DNA of 64,000 bases from Plotosus lineatus (GCA_024760905.1 CM045746.1:7369466-7433465), one strand, 5' to 3'; counted from the stretch's first letter, positions 20,947-30,933 are shown. Numbers and translations: made by a program. The notes: generated by a model not told the origin, from the letters alone.

Positions 20947-21723
20947 ATGGAGAAGTACAGAGGTCAGAGGGAGCTGCATTGTGCCTTTGTGGATCTGGAG
21001 AAAGCATATGACAGGGTGCCGAGAGAAGAACTGTGGTATTGCATGAGGAAGTCTGGAGTGGCAGAGAAGTATGTTAGAGTGGTGCAGGACATGTATGAGA
21101 GATGTAAGACAGTGGTGAGGTGTGCTGTCGGTGTGACAGAAGAGTTCAAGGTGGAGGTCAGACTGCACCAAGGGTCAGCTCTCAGCCCCTTCTTGTTTGC
21201 TATGGTGAGGGACAGGCTGACAGACGAGGTTAGACAAGATTCCCCATGGACTATGATGTTTGCAGATGACATTGTGATCTGTAGTGAGAGCAGAGAACAA
21301 GTGCAGGAAAACCTAGAGAGGTGGATGTATGGCCTAGAAAGGAGGGCAATGAAGATTAGCCTCAGTAAGACAGAATACATGTGCATGAATGACAAGGACC
21401 CAAGAGGAACGGTGAGATTACAGGGAGCAGAGATAAGAAAGGTGGAGGATTTTAAGTACTTAGGCTCAACAATCCAGAGCAATGGAGAGTGTGGAAAAGA
21501 GGTCAAGAAGCGTGTGCAGGCAGGTTGGAATAGTTGGAGAAAAGTGTCCGGTGTGATGTGTGATAGGAGGGTATCGGCAAAAATGAAAGGAAAAGTGTAC
21601 AAGACGGTGTTGAGGCCAACAATGTTGTATGGTTTAGAAACAGTGGCCCTGGGGAAAAGACAGGAGGCAGAGCTGGAGGTAGCAGAGATGAAAATGTTGA
21701 GGTTCTCTTTGGGAGTAACTTGA
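20947..21723 (+). pseudogene. RTE copy C RT palm and C-terminal region
   Basis: A 258-codon frame with FVDLEKAYDRVP, the HQGSALSPFLF motif and FADD (MMFADDIVICS), continuing into the C-terminal MLYGLETVALGKR block. A two-base change at about 21719 (AACTTGAGG for AACGAGG) ends it, and the last part continues at 21720-22016. Confidence 0.85.
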
Positions 21724-22230
21724 GGATGGATAGGATTAGGAATGAGCACATCAGAGGGACAGCACATGTAAGTCGTTTCAGAGACAAAGTCAGAGAGGCT
21801 AGATTGAGATGGTTTGGACATGTACAGAGGAGGGATAGTGAGTATATTGGTAATAGGATGCTGAGGCTGGAACTACCAGGCAGAAGGCCTAGGGGAACAC
21901 CCAAGCGACGATTCATGGATGTGGTGAAAGAGGACATGAAGGTCGTTAGTGTAAGAGAAGAAGATGCAAAGGATAGGGTGAGATGGAGGCAGATGATTCG
22001 CTGTGGCGACCCCTGAAGGGAAAAGCCGAAAGGAAAAGAAGAAGAAGATATATACAGTATATACAGATGCTCCCTGACTTACGTTCATCCGTTTTACATT
22101 TTTTTGATTTTTTTTTTTTTCCAAAAAAAGTCAAATTTTCAGTTTAGACGTACCTACGTAGTACGCTGACGTAATTATGCAATGACGCTGCATTCATTGT
22201 TTCCAAACTACAGAGTGTGTATATACTAGT

Positions 22231-23610
22231 CCTTCTCAAAACATTAGCATATTGTGATAAAGATCATTATTTTCTGTAATGTACTGATAAAAATTAAACT
22301 TTCATATATTTTAGATTCATTGCACACCAACTGAAATAAAGACAACAGTCAAATAATTATGTTCAGTTATGCACTCAATACTTGGTCGGGAATCCTTTTG
22401 CAGAAATGACTGCTTCATTGTGGTGTGGCATGGAGGCAATCTGCCTGTGGCACTGCTGAGGAGGCCCAGGATGCTCCGATAGCGGCTTTAAGCTCATCCA
22501 CAGTGTTGGGTCTGGTGTCTCTCTTCACAATATCCCACAGATTCTCTATGGGGTTCAGGTCAGGAGAGTTGGCAGGCCAATTAGCACAGTAATACCATGG
22601 TCAGTAAACCATTTAGCAGTGGTTTTGGCATTGTGAGCAGGTGCCAGGTCGTGCTGAAAAATGAAAATCTTCATCTCCATAAAGCTTTTCAGCAGATGGA
22701 AGCATGAAGTGCTCCAAAATCTCCTGATAGCTAGCTGCATTGACCCTGCTCTTGATAAAACACAGTGGACCAACACCAGCAGCTGACATGGCACCCCAGA
22801 CCATCAATGACTGTGGGTACTTGACACTGGACTTCAGGCATTTTGGCATTTCCTTCTCCCCAGTCTTCCTCCAGACTCTGGCACCTTGATTTCCGAATGA
22901 CATGCAAAATTTGCTTTCATCCGAAAAAAGTACTTTGGACCACTGAGCAACAGTCCAGTGCTGCTTCTCTGTAGCCCAGGTCAGGCGCTTCTGCCGCTGT
23001 TTCTGGTTCAAAAGTGGCTTGACCTGGGGAATGCGGCACCTGTAGACCATTTCCTGCACACGCCTGTGCACGGTGGCTCTGGGTGATTCTACTCCAGACT
23101 CAGTCCGCTGCTTCCACAGGTCCCCCAAGGTCTGGAATCGGCCCTTCCTTCACATTTTCCTTCCCACAGACGTCCCACTGAGGTGGCTTGATACAGTACT
23201 CTGGGAACAGCCTATTCGCTCAGCGATTTCTTTCTGTGTCTTTCGCTCTTGCTTGAGGGTGTCAATGATGGCCTTCTGGACAGCAGTCAGGTCGGCAGTC
23301 TTACCCATGATTGTGGTTTTGAGTAATGAACCAGGCTGGGAGTTTTTAAAAACCTCAGGAATCTTTTGCAGGTGTTTAGAGTTAATTGGTTGATTCAGAT
23401 GATTAGGTTAATAGATCGTTTAGACTACCTGAACATGATATGCTAATTTTTTGAGATAGGAATTTTGGGTTTTCATGAGCTGTATGCCAAAATCATCAGT
23501 ATTAAAGCAATAAAAGACCTGAAATATTTCAATTGGTGTGCAATGAATCTAAAATATATGAAAGTTTAATTTTTATCAGTACAAGACAGAAAATAATGAA
23601 CTTTATCACA
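22231..23610 (-). mobile_element. Tc1-like transposon copy
   Basis: A Tc1/mariner element with inverted repeats. The left arm begins CCTTCTCAAAACATTAGCAT and continues ATTGTGATAAAG...TTTTAGATTCATTGCACACC. The right arm mirrors it but stops at ...CTTTATCACAAT without the outer 20-odd bases. An exact 10-bp repeat, ATATACTAGT, lies at 22221-22230 and 23611-23620. The transposase is on the minus strand. Internal sequence such as ATGCTAATTTTTTGAGATAGG at 23440 is a further partial inverted match to the left tip. Confidence 0.88.
22450..23308 (-). pseudogene. Tc1-family transposase (frameshifted)
   Basis: Starting at the minus-strand ATG (23306-23308), the N-terminus has a helix-turn-helix region with KTQKEIAERIG. 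After a frameshift near 23150 the protein continues with WKQRTESGVESPRATVHRRV (the second DNA-binding part). The catalytic domain follows with FSDESKF (first Asp), MVWGAMSAAGVGPL and, in another frame, the DLAPAHNA region (second Asp) and SPDLNPIENLWD (Glu). This is the DD34E arrangement of Tc1 proteins. At least two frameshifts disrupt it, so it is not expected to be active. Confidence 0.85.
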
Positions 23611-23624
23611 ATATACTAGTATAT

Positions 23625-23946
23625 GGTGGCACGGTGGTGTAGTGGTTAGCATGTCCACCTCACAGCAAGAAGGCCTGGATTCAATTCCCGGCCTGGGCGT
23701 TTCTGTGTGGAATTTCTTGTTCTCCCTGTGCTTGCATGGGTTTCTTCTGGGTGCTCCAGTTTCCTCCCACAATCCAAAGACATGCACAGTAGGATAATTG
23801 ACTGTTCTAAATTGTCTGTAAGTTCGCATCATGCAGAAGGCAATGGCAAACCACTGCACTAATCCTGCCAAGAAAACCTCCATGAAGATGATAACCAGGG
23901 CATTATCCTTCATGGCGGGTCGCCAATGGTTGTCCTACAACTCAGG

Positions 23947-23949
<3 letters not shown>
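23625..23949 (+). mobile_element. tRNA-headed dispersed repeat with another 3' body
   Basis: The head GGTGGCACGGTGGTGTAGTG and the GTTCTCCCTGTGC body match the 5911 and 8166 copies. After CTAAATTGTCTGTAAG (about 23822) the sequence becomes GAAGGCAATGGCAAACCACTG...CCAAGAAAACCTCCATGAAG, a third kind of 3' part. It abuts the trimmed Tc1 end and is followed by an AT array. Confidence 0.7.

Positions 23950-23950
<1 letters not shown>

Positions 23951-24026
<76 letters not shown>
23951..24026. repeat. (AT)n microsatellite
   Basis: Pure AT array of about 75 bp. Confidence 0.95.
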
Positions 24027-24029
<3 letters not shown>

Positions 24030-24329
24030 CATAAGGGTGAGGTAAGTCTGTTGGGTTTTTACACCTGAGCTTCGTGGCTCATCAGGCCGGTGCTTATCCC
24101 CAGTTTCCATTTTGTGATTTTGTGTTCTGCTCTGCCTTTGCCTTCTTCACCTTTCTCACCATCATGTATTTGTTCTTTGTATGCATCTCTTGAATAAAGT
24201 TTACTTACTTCCACAAAAGAAAGAACGCTCCGCTTTGCTGGGATTCGCATCAGTGCAGGCTGTGTTCTAAACAAGTTCATCGGCACCCTTGTGCACTTGA
24301 AAGACCAGAAGTCTGTATAACCCACAGCA
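24027..24329. other. unassigned sequence with a short RTE-matching patch
   Basis: Position 24122-24164 (TTCTGCTCTGCCTTTGCCTT and following) matches the minus strand of the RTE linker region (compare 61180-61225) at nearly every base over about 43 bp. The surrounding sequence does not match RTE. No coding function seen. Confidence 0.5.
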
Positions 24330-24782
24330 AGTACACTACTTTCGCAAGTACACTACTTTTGCTATTGAGCGCGTCACATATTGTAAGCGTTGATTGGCTG
24401 TTTTAAGCTTCATGTAAAGTAACTCGGTATAAATAAGTGACTTATTTGAAATTAATGTTGATATTATTTGATATATTTGATAATATTTTAAAATGTTATA
24501 TTTATAATAATTGATTTAGGGGTGTTTTATGAGATACGGTAATGGTATTTATGGATGTATAGTACAGTATGAGCGTCATACGTCATAGCATACGTCACTG
24601 TAACAACTTACGTTTACGTTCGGCCATCCGGAACCAATTAAAAATGTAAGTCGGGGAGCGTCTGTATATATAGTACATGCTAATGCTACATCGACAATAC
24701 AAATTTGAAAATAAAATTAGTGCGAAATGTTTTAAGAATTAACTTTGGCTTTCCTATTGTACATATCAAACTCATGCTCACC

Positions 24783-25131
24783 ATGGGGGCAGTGGTGGTC
24801 TCGTGGATAGGGCGTTGGATCGCTGATCCTAAGGTTGGGGGTTCGAGTCCCTACAGGGGTGTCACTGTCCCCTGAGTGCGGCTAACTGGGTTATCAAAGG
24901 CGGGCCATGTCTCTCACTATCTGTGGTGAGGGGCATGTAAAAGAACCATTGCTGACTTTCATAAAGAGTAGGCTGCAAAGCCGTCAGCGTGTTTCTGTCC
25001 CTTGCTCAAGGGTTGTGACAGGAAGGGCATCTGACATAAAAACCTCTGCCAAATCAAACGTGCGAATCAGATGATTCGCTGTGGCGACTCCCGAGAAATC
25101 GGGAAAAAAGCCGAAAGGAAGAAAGAAAAGA
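24783..25131 (+). mobile_element. tRNA-headed SINE with RTE-derived body and tail (copy 2)
   Basis: A 349-bp copy with a perfect 15-bp duplication, AAACTCATGCTCACC, at 24768-24782 and 25132-25146. It has a better-preserved B box (GGTTCGAGTCC, 24840-24850) than copy 1. It contains the RTE 5'-UTR-like block (GGGTTGTGACAGGAAGGGC, from 25011) and the RTE 3' tail (GATTCGCTGTGGCGACTCCC, from 25073). The tail continues GCCGAAAGGAAGAAAGAAAAG, the same A/G-rich ending as the LINE. The perfect duplication indicates a fairly recent insertion. Confidence 0.88.
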
Positions 25132-25146
25132 AAACTCATGCTCACC

Positions 25147-25592
25147 CTGTAATTCTAAACGATGCCTTACGATGTTAATATACACAACACTAAACAAATT
25201 CAGGAATATCTCATTGCATATCATCTCACGCGGTTAAGGAAAGGTTATCACTCCATGATCACAATCATACCCCAACGTATTCGAAAAAACTAAACTGCAC
25301 CCCGTAACCATCGTAAACCCACGTTAATTTCACACTTGTTCACATGCTGAGTCAAAAAGGGGCTGTTTAAAATCAACCCCATGAGATTTAGCTAAGTGCT
25401 GCTAGCTCAAGTGGATAATTAGCAATCCATTATCATATGAGCAAAAAAAAAAAAAAAAAAAAAAAAACCCAACCAAAAAACAGAGTGCTGCCGTTAGCAA
25501 TGCTCTAAATTGAATTATCACCAAGAAGAGTCATGAAACTCAAAGGTACTCAATTTAGGTGAAAACACACACCCGTATATGTACCCGCGTGT

Positions 25593-25593
<1 letters not shown>
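25147..25593. other. flank with poly-A run, no gene seen
   Basis: AT-rich sequence with a 25-base A-run at 25443-25467. No recognised family. Confidence 0.45.

Positions 25594-25630
<37 letters not shown>
25594..25630. repeat. (CA)n microsatellite
   Basis: CA run of about 37 bp. Confidence 0.9.
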
Positions 25631-25636
<6 letters not shown>

Positions 25637-25812
25637 TCGCATGCACGCAGATTCCCTCAGAGGTGTAAATGTTCTTATTACACCTTCCAGGTCTGATTCA
25701 TTATCCATAAATTATTTGTGCTGCACTCCAGGGGAAGAAATTGAAAGCAAGTGAGTCTCCACCTCAGCTCAGCAAAATCGAACTCCATGTCCAAAGTGGG
25801 GTATTGGCATAA

Positions 25813-25817
<5 letters not shown>

Positions 25818-25877
<60 letters not shown>
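25818..25877. repeat. (CA)n microsatellite
   Basis: CA run of about 60 bp immediately left of the inverted RTE 5' segment. Confidence 0.95.
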
Positions 25878-25880
<3 letters not shown>

Positions 25881-25888
25881 CACATCAT

Positions 25889-26050
25889 TCGTTGTTAACC
25901 CGGGCCTCGACCGATCCGGTATGAATTTTGTTTTGATCATTTGCATTGGAAACGTAGCAGAAGTTTTCCGCCGGATGCCCTTCCTGTCGCAACCCTCTGC
26001 ATTTATCCGGGCTTGGGACCGGCATAAGGGGGAGAGACACTGGTTGCATT
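25889..26050 (-). mobile_element. inverted RTE 5' UTR segment of copy D
   Basis: This is the reverse complement of the first ~165 bp of a full-length RTE copy: TGCATTTATCCGGGCTTG, GGATGCCCTTCCTG and CGGGCCTCGACCGATCCGG. It lies head-on against the plus-strand 3' portion of copy D with a 20-bp AT run between them. This is the layout expected after twin priming. Alternatively it is an independent minus-strand scrap. Confidence 0.85.
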
Positions 26051-26119
26051 ATATATATATATATATATATCAGTGACTGCAAAGTAGTAGTTGGTGAGAG
26101 TGTTGCCAAACAGCATAGG

Positions 26120-27646
26120 ATGGTGGTGTGCAGGATGACACTGATGGTGAGAAAAGTGAAAAAGGCAAAGGCAGAGCAGAAGACAAAGTGGTGGAAGCTG
26201 AAAAAGGAAGAGTGTCGTGTTGTCTTCAAGGAGGAGTTGAAACAGGCTTTGGGTAGTCAGGAAGTGCTTCCAGAGGACTGGACAACCACAGCCAATGTGA
26301 TCAGGGAGACCAGTAGGAGAGTACTTGGTGTGTCCTCTGGAAGGAAAGTAGATAAGGAAACTTGGTGGTGGAATGAGGAAGTGCAGGAGTGTGTACAAAA
26401 GAAGAGGTTAGCCAAGAAGAAGTGGGACATTGACAGGACCGAAGAGAGTAAACAGGAGTACAGGGAGACACAGCGTAAGGCGAAGGTAGCAGTGTCAAAG
26501 GCCAAACAGAGGGCGTATGATGACTTGTATGATAGGTTGAACAGTAAGGAGGGAGAAAATGATCTATACAGGTTAGCACAGCAGAGAAATAGAGATGGGA
26601 AAGACATGCAGCAAGTTAAAGTGATAAAGGACAGAGAGGGAAATGTATTGACTGATGACAGAAGTGTGCTGGGAAGATGGAAAGAGTACTTTGAAGAGCT
26701 GATGAATGAAGAAAATGAGAGAGAAAAAAGAGTAGAAGGGGTGACCGTTGAGGAGCAGGAAGTAGCAAAGATTAGTAAGGGAGAAGTGAGGAGGGCATTG
26801 AAGAGGATGAAGAGTGGAAAGGCAGGTGGCCCTGATGACATACCAGGTGAGGTATGGAAGTGTCTAGGGGAGGTAGCAGTAGATTTTCTGACAAGAATAT
26901 TCAACAAGGTCTTAGAAAGTGAGCAGATGCCAGAGGAATGGAGGAGAAGTGTGCTTGTGCCCATTTTTAAGAACAAGGGAGATGTACAGAGTTGTGGCAA
27001 CTACAGAGGGATAAAGTTGATGAGCCATACAATGAAGCTATGGGAAAGAATAGTGGAAGCAAGACTAAGGGCAGAGGTCAGCATTTGTGAACAACAGTTT
27101 GGTTTCAGACCCAGAAAGAGCACCACAGATGCAGTGTTTGCTTTGAGGATGTTAATAGAGAAGTACAGAGAAGGTCAGAGGGAGCTGCATTGTGCCTTTG
27201 TGGATCTGGAGAAAGCATATGACAGGGTGCCGAGAGAAGAACTGTGGTATTGTATGAGGAAGTCTGGAGTGACAGAGAAGTATGTTAGAGTGGTGCAGGA
27301 CATGTATGAGAGATGTAAGACAGTGGTGAGGTGTGCTGTTGGTGTGACAGAAGAGTTCAAGGTGGAGGTGGGACTGCATCAAGGGTCAGCTCTCAGCCCC
27401 TTCTTGTTTGCTATGGTGATGGACAGGCTAACAGACGAGGTTAGACAAGAATCTCCATGGACTATGATGTTTGCAGATGACATCGTGATCTGTAGTGAGA
27501 GCAGAGACCAAGTGGAGGAAAATCTAGAGAGGTGGAGGTATGCCCTGGAAAGGAGGGGATTGAAGGTTAGTCTTAGTAAGACAGAATACATGTGTGTGAA
27601 CGACAAGGACCCAAGAGGAACTTTGAGGTTACAGGGGCAGAGATAA
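26120..27646 (+). pseudogene. RTE copy D linker and reverse transcriptase, longest intact RT frame
   Basis: A 508-codon frame, the longest uninterrupted RT stretch in the window. It covers the end of the endonuclease, the Trp/Lys-rich linker, fingers (GPDDIPGEVWKCL), RT palm FVDLEKAYDRVP, HQGSALSPFLF, and FADD at 27470-27481. It ends because one G is missing from the G-run at 27636 (CAGGGGCAGAG versus CAGGGGGCAGAG in copy H). The remaining C-terminal part continues at 27699-28232. The endonuclease catalytic core is missing, so this copy cannot nick DNA by itself. Confidence 0.92.
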
Positions 27647-27698
27647 AGAAGGTGGAGGATTTTAAGTACTTAGGCTCAACAATCCAGAGCAATGGAGA

Positions 27699-28232
27699 GT
27701 GTGGAAAAGAGGTGAAGAAGCGCGTGCAGGCAGGTTGGAATGGATGGAGAAAAGTGTCCGTGTGATGTGTGATAGGAGAGTATCGGCAAGAATGAAGGGA
27801 AAAGTGTACAAGACGGTGGTGAGGCCAGCAATGTTGTATGGTTTAGAGACAGTGGCCCTGGGGAAAAGACAGGAGTCAGAGTTGGAGGTAGCAGAGATGA
27901 AAATGTTGAGGTTCTCTTTGGGAGTAACGAGGATGGATAGGATCAGAAATGAGTACATCAGAGGGACAGCACATATTAGATGTTTTGGAGACAAAGTCAG
28001 AGAGGCTAGATTGAGATGGTTTGGACATGTACAGAGGAGGGATAGTGAGTATATTGGTCGTAGGATGCTGAGGTTGGAACTACCAGGCAAAAGGCCCAGA
28101 GGAAGACCAAAGAGAAGATTTATGGATGCGGTGAAGGCGGACATGAAGGTCGTTGGAGTAAGTGGAGTAAGAGTAGAAGATGCAGAGGACAGGGAGAGAT
28201 GGAGGCAGATCATTTGCTGTGGCGACCCCTGA
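27699..28232 (+). pseudogene. RTE copy D C-terminal region
   Basis: This frame encodes the post-RT segment with the MLYGLETVALGKR and WFGHVQRRD blocks, ending with IICCGDP and the tail-embedded TGA. A GVSGVRVED repeat (two copies of GV-R/S) shows a 9-base in-frame duplication compared with copy H. Confidence 0.85.
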
Positions 28233-28255
28233 AGGGAACAGCCGAAAGGAAAAGA

Positions 28256-28257
<2 letters not shown>

Positions 28258-28325
<68 letters not shown>

Positions 28326-28336
28326 TAATATATATA

Positions 28337-28402
<66 letters not shown>
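28258..28402. repeat. (AT)n followed by (TG)n microsatellite
   Basis: AT run to about 28325, a short AT-rich link, then a TG run to 28402. Confidence 0.95.
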
Positions 28403-28405
<3 letters not shown>

Positions 28406-28599
28406 ATGTATAAAAACACAAACAGACAGACAGGCAGACAGACAGACAGAAGTTTATTTGGTACTAAGGCCATAGGTCCATTATCCACTCATAATGGCAT
28501 GAAAACGTTGTGCGCTTTTCATTACATAGACTCATGCATGAGAGAAAAAAAAAAGAAGAGAAAAAAAGGTAATTGTTTATGTACATATCAACATAATTA

Positions 28600-28997
28600 A
28601 TCATTTTTGTCAATTATTTGTTGTACTTTATACAAGTATGTGCATATCCTTTTTAACATCCTGTAATTCTGAACTGATATCAAATTTACAAATGTAAATT
28701 TATAATTATTTATAGATATACCCAAAAGCTTAAAGTGCAATTGATTATACTGTTCATAAAACAGTAATATATGTTCTTCATTGTCAATACAACTTTTCCC
28801 ATTTTCAAAACAATATGTACATAACCTATTCTCATATAATGTACTGTTGTTTCTTCCTTTAATAACAGCAATTCTAAAATTACTGCATCTAAATCTAGCT
28901 AATACTATCTTAAAATGTAATGGGAATGGTGATATAAGCTATGTTTCTTCATGTAAATTGATTTAAATTGCTTGTATGAGAATGAGTCTGGCAGACT
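28600..28997 (-). pseudogene. C-terminal Cys/His domain of the older LINE
   Basis: The minus strand encodes FRCSNFRIAVIKGR, then LCTYCFENG...NEEHILLFY. This is a Cys-x2-Cys...His-type motif of the kind found after the RT in several LINE clades, where it is thought to help bind nucleic acid. The reading frame appears open over about 110 codons to a TGA near 28594. Confidence 0.65.
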
Positions 28998-29005
28998 CTC
29001 TAGTT

Positions 29006-29792
29006 CAGTGGTTCTTAACCTTGTTGGCGGTACTGAACCCTACCAGTTTTATATGATTATTCACCGATCCCTCCTTTTTTGAAAAATAAAATATGATTTT
29101 TTTCAAATTCAAAACATAGGTACTGTATATGTTTTTACTGGGGCACCAAAATGAACCATGCATGAACATCACTGTGTTCAAAGAACAAAACAATACAATG
29201 CATGAACTCCCCCATCACAACAACTTACATTTTTATATGAAGTGCGCATCTGAGTGCATGCACGCGCATTTGTGTGTGTGTGTGTGTGTGTGTGTGTATT
29301 TGTTTTTCTTATTTTTAATTGTTTTTATCAGCATTTTTTGAGCAAAGCAGGTATTGAATATGTTTTTCTTGATATTATATACACATATACATGTACATAT
29401 ACATCATTCAGCGGGGTTGATCCTACTTTTCAAATCATGTGGATAAAACGCTGACTAGCATCACGTTCTGTTATATATGAGAATCCATGTTGTACATATT
29501 CGTCCGACCACTTTCTTTTTTTGCTCAACATAATATGGATTAAAACATTAAGACAGAAATCACACGATATACCACCACAACACTCACAAGTCGATTACTG
29601 AGCGCACCAAATTTCCTGCAGCACAGATTGGCTAAGCAATGTAGCGTAATCACCTGCTGCAGCCAATGTTGGCCAAGCAGGGAGTGTCATCATGAATATG
29701 AGTCGGGTGTGTGTCTTGACCTCCACCGAACCCCTGAGACTGACTCACCGAACCCCATAGGATTCGATCGAACCCCGGTTAAGAACCACTAA
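29006..29792. mobile_element. non-autonomous hAT element with 8-bp TSD
   Basis: A 787-bp insertion with inverted ends, CAGTGGTTCTTAACC on the left and GGTTAAGAACCACT on the right. The 8-bp duplication CTCTAGTT is at 28998-29005 and 29793-29800. The duplication resembles that of the 7114 element (TCCTAGTT), fitting hAT target preference around CTAG. The interior is AT-rich with a GT run at 29272-29296 and no transposase frame. It sits inside the older LINE. Confidence 0.88.
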
Positions 29793-29800
29793 CTCTAGTT

Positions 29801-30315
29801 GTAAACTGTTTAAGGTTATCTATCAATCTTTGCCAAAAAGAGCGAATAAGCATTTCCACATCACCCACTTCCTGAGATACCCATACAAAACCAAATCCAT
29901 ATTTGAAAAGAATATTCTTAAAGTGACTAGCCCAAGTTATTCTATCTATCTCATCTAATGATAGAAGCATCTTATAACACTGAAAAGGCAAGCGAGATTC
30001 ATCCATACATAATAATTTACACCAATACCTTACAGCTCTTGTCATATCGCATTATTTTATATATTGTCATTTCGTTTAACCTTTAATAATCTTTTGCACA
30101 TCTTAATTTGTACATTCAATTATTTTGCAGAAAGAAATGCCCATATTTATGAACCAGAACACAAGATTGGCTTAACAATAGTATCAAATACTTTAAACAA
30201 ATCATGACATGGTAAGAAACCAAATTTATTCTGAAATCTATTAATAGCCATCATAGCTTTAGTGCCTTGAGCTGCTAAACAACTTTTAGCTTGAGACCAA
30301 CTTAATTTAGGTGAG
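29801..30315 (-). pseudogene. middle section of the older LINE ORF
   Basis: The minus strand encodes a post-RT section including the motif SWSQAKSCLAAQGTKA (about 30245-30300), NKFGFLPCHDLF and MTRAVRYWCKLLCMDESRLP (about 30045). One interruption near 30050-30125 breaks the frame. It connects through the 18-bp duplication of the RTE insertion to the FADD-containing piece at 33054. Confidence 0.65.
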
Positions 30316-30933
30316 AACACAATACCCAGGTACTTCTTCTTTTCCTTTCGGCTTTTCCCTTAAGGGGTCGCTACAGCGAATCATCTGCCTCCATCTCACT
30401 CTATCCTTTGCATCTTCTTCTCTTAAACCAACGACCTTCATGTCCTCCTTCACCACATCCATGAATCGTCTCTTTGGTCTTCCTCTAGGCCTTCTGCCTG
30501 GTAGTTCCAGCCTCAGCATCCTATTACCAATATACTCACTATCCCTCCTCTGTACATGTCCAAACCATCTCAATCTAGCCTCTCTGACTTTGTCTCCAAA
30601 ACGTCTTACATGTGCTGTCCCTCTGATGTGCTCATTCCTAATCCTATCCATCCTCGTTACTCCCAGAGAGAACCTCAACATTTTCATCTCTGCTACCTCC
30701 AGCTCTGCCTCCTGTCTTTTCCCCAGGGCCAATGTTTCTGAACCATACAACATCGTTGGCCTCAACACCGTCTTGTACACTTTTCCTTTCATTTTTGCCA
30801 ATACCCTCCTATCACACATCACACCGGACACTTTTCTCCAACCACTCCAACCTGCCTGCACACTCTTCTTCACCTCTTTTCCACACTCTCCATTGCTCTG
30901 GATTGTTGAGCCTAAGTACTTAAAATCCTCCAC
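30307..30933 (-). pseudogene. RTE copy F C-terminal region
   Basis: A frame of about 200 codons carrying FKYLGSTIQSNGECGKEV, MLYGSETLALGKR and WFGHVQRRD. The tail stop TGA is changed to TAA-type sequence (CCCTTAAGGG), so the frame reads on past the element end. Confidence 0.8.

Larger units (their letters stand above)
18905..22047 (+). mobile_element. RTE LINE copy C, near full length
   Basis: A 3143-bp copy highly similar to B and in the same orientation, with its own 18-bp duplication, ATATATACAGTATATACA, at 18887-18904 and 22048-22065. It is therefore an independent insertion, not a tandem duplication of B. The frame is broken by single-base deletions near 19568 and 19594, a stop replacing GAG at 20428 (ACAGATAG), a TGA at 20944 and an insertion near 21719. 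The 3' end is again CGACCCCTGAAGGGAAAAGCC plus GAAGAAG. Confidence 0.93.
22064..24664. mobile_element. TA-flanked TIR element hosting nested insertions
   Basis: The left end TA-CAGATGCTCCCTGACTTAC (22062) and right end GTAAGTCGGGGAGCGTCTG-TA (to 24666) are inverted matches bounded by TA. The span of about 2.6 kb is inflated by a Tc1 copy (22231-23610), a tRNA-headed repeat (23625-23949) and an AT array. The element's own sequence is the two arms, about 22064-22220 and 24330-24664. I see no transposase of its own. TA duplication and CAG ends fit Tigger/mariner-type MITEs. Confidence 0.7.
26071..28257 (+). mobile_element. RTE LINE copy D, 3' two-thirds
   Basis: Starts abruptly inside the endonuclease C-terminal part (CAGTGACTGCAAAGTAGTAG) and runs to the tail CGACCCCTGAAGGGAACAGCC plus AAAAGAAG. 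It belongs to the same subfamily as copy H: GGGTAGTCAGG, CCAGAGGACTGG, ATTTGCTGTGG and GGGAACAGCC. The right flank is an AT array. No target duplication is clear because the flanks are CA and AT repeats. Confidence 0.9.

Noticed and set aside
20964..21821. 285-codon minus-strand frame opposite RTE copy C
   Set aside because: Antisense shadow of the RT palm and C-terminal block; Ser/Thr/Leu-rich because of codon complement.
15614..22047. Head-to-tail RTE pair as a segmental tandem duplication
   Set aside because: Each copy has a different target duplication, so two insertions are the simpler reading.
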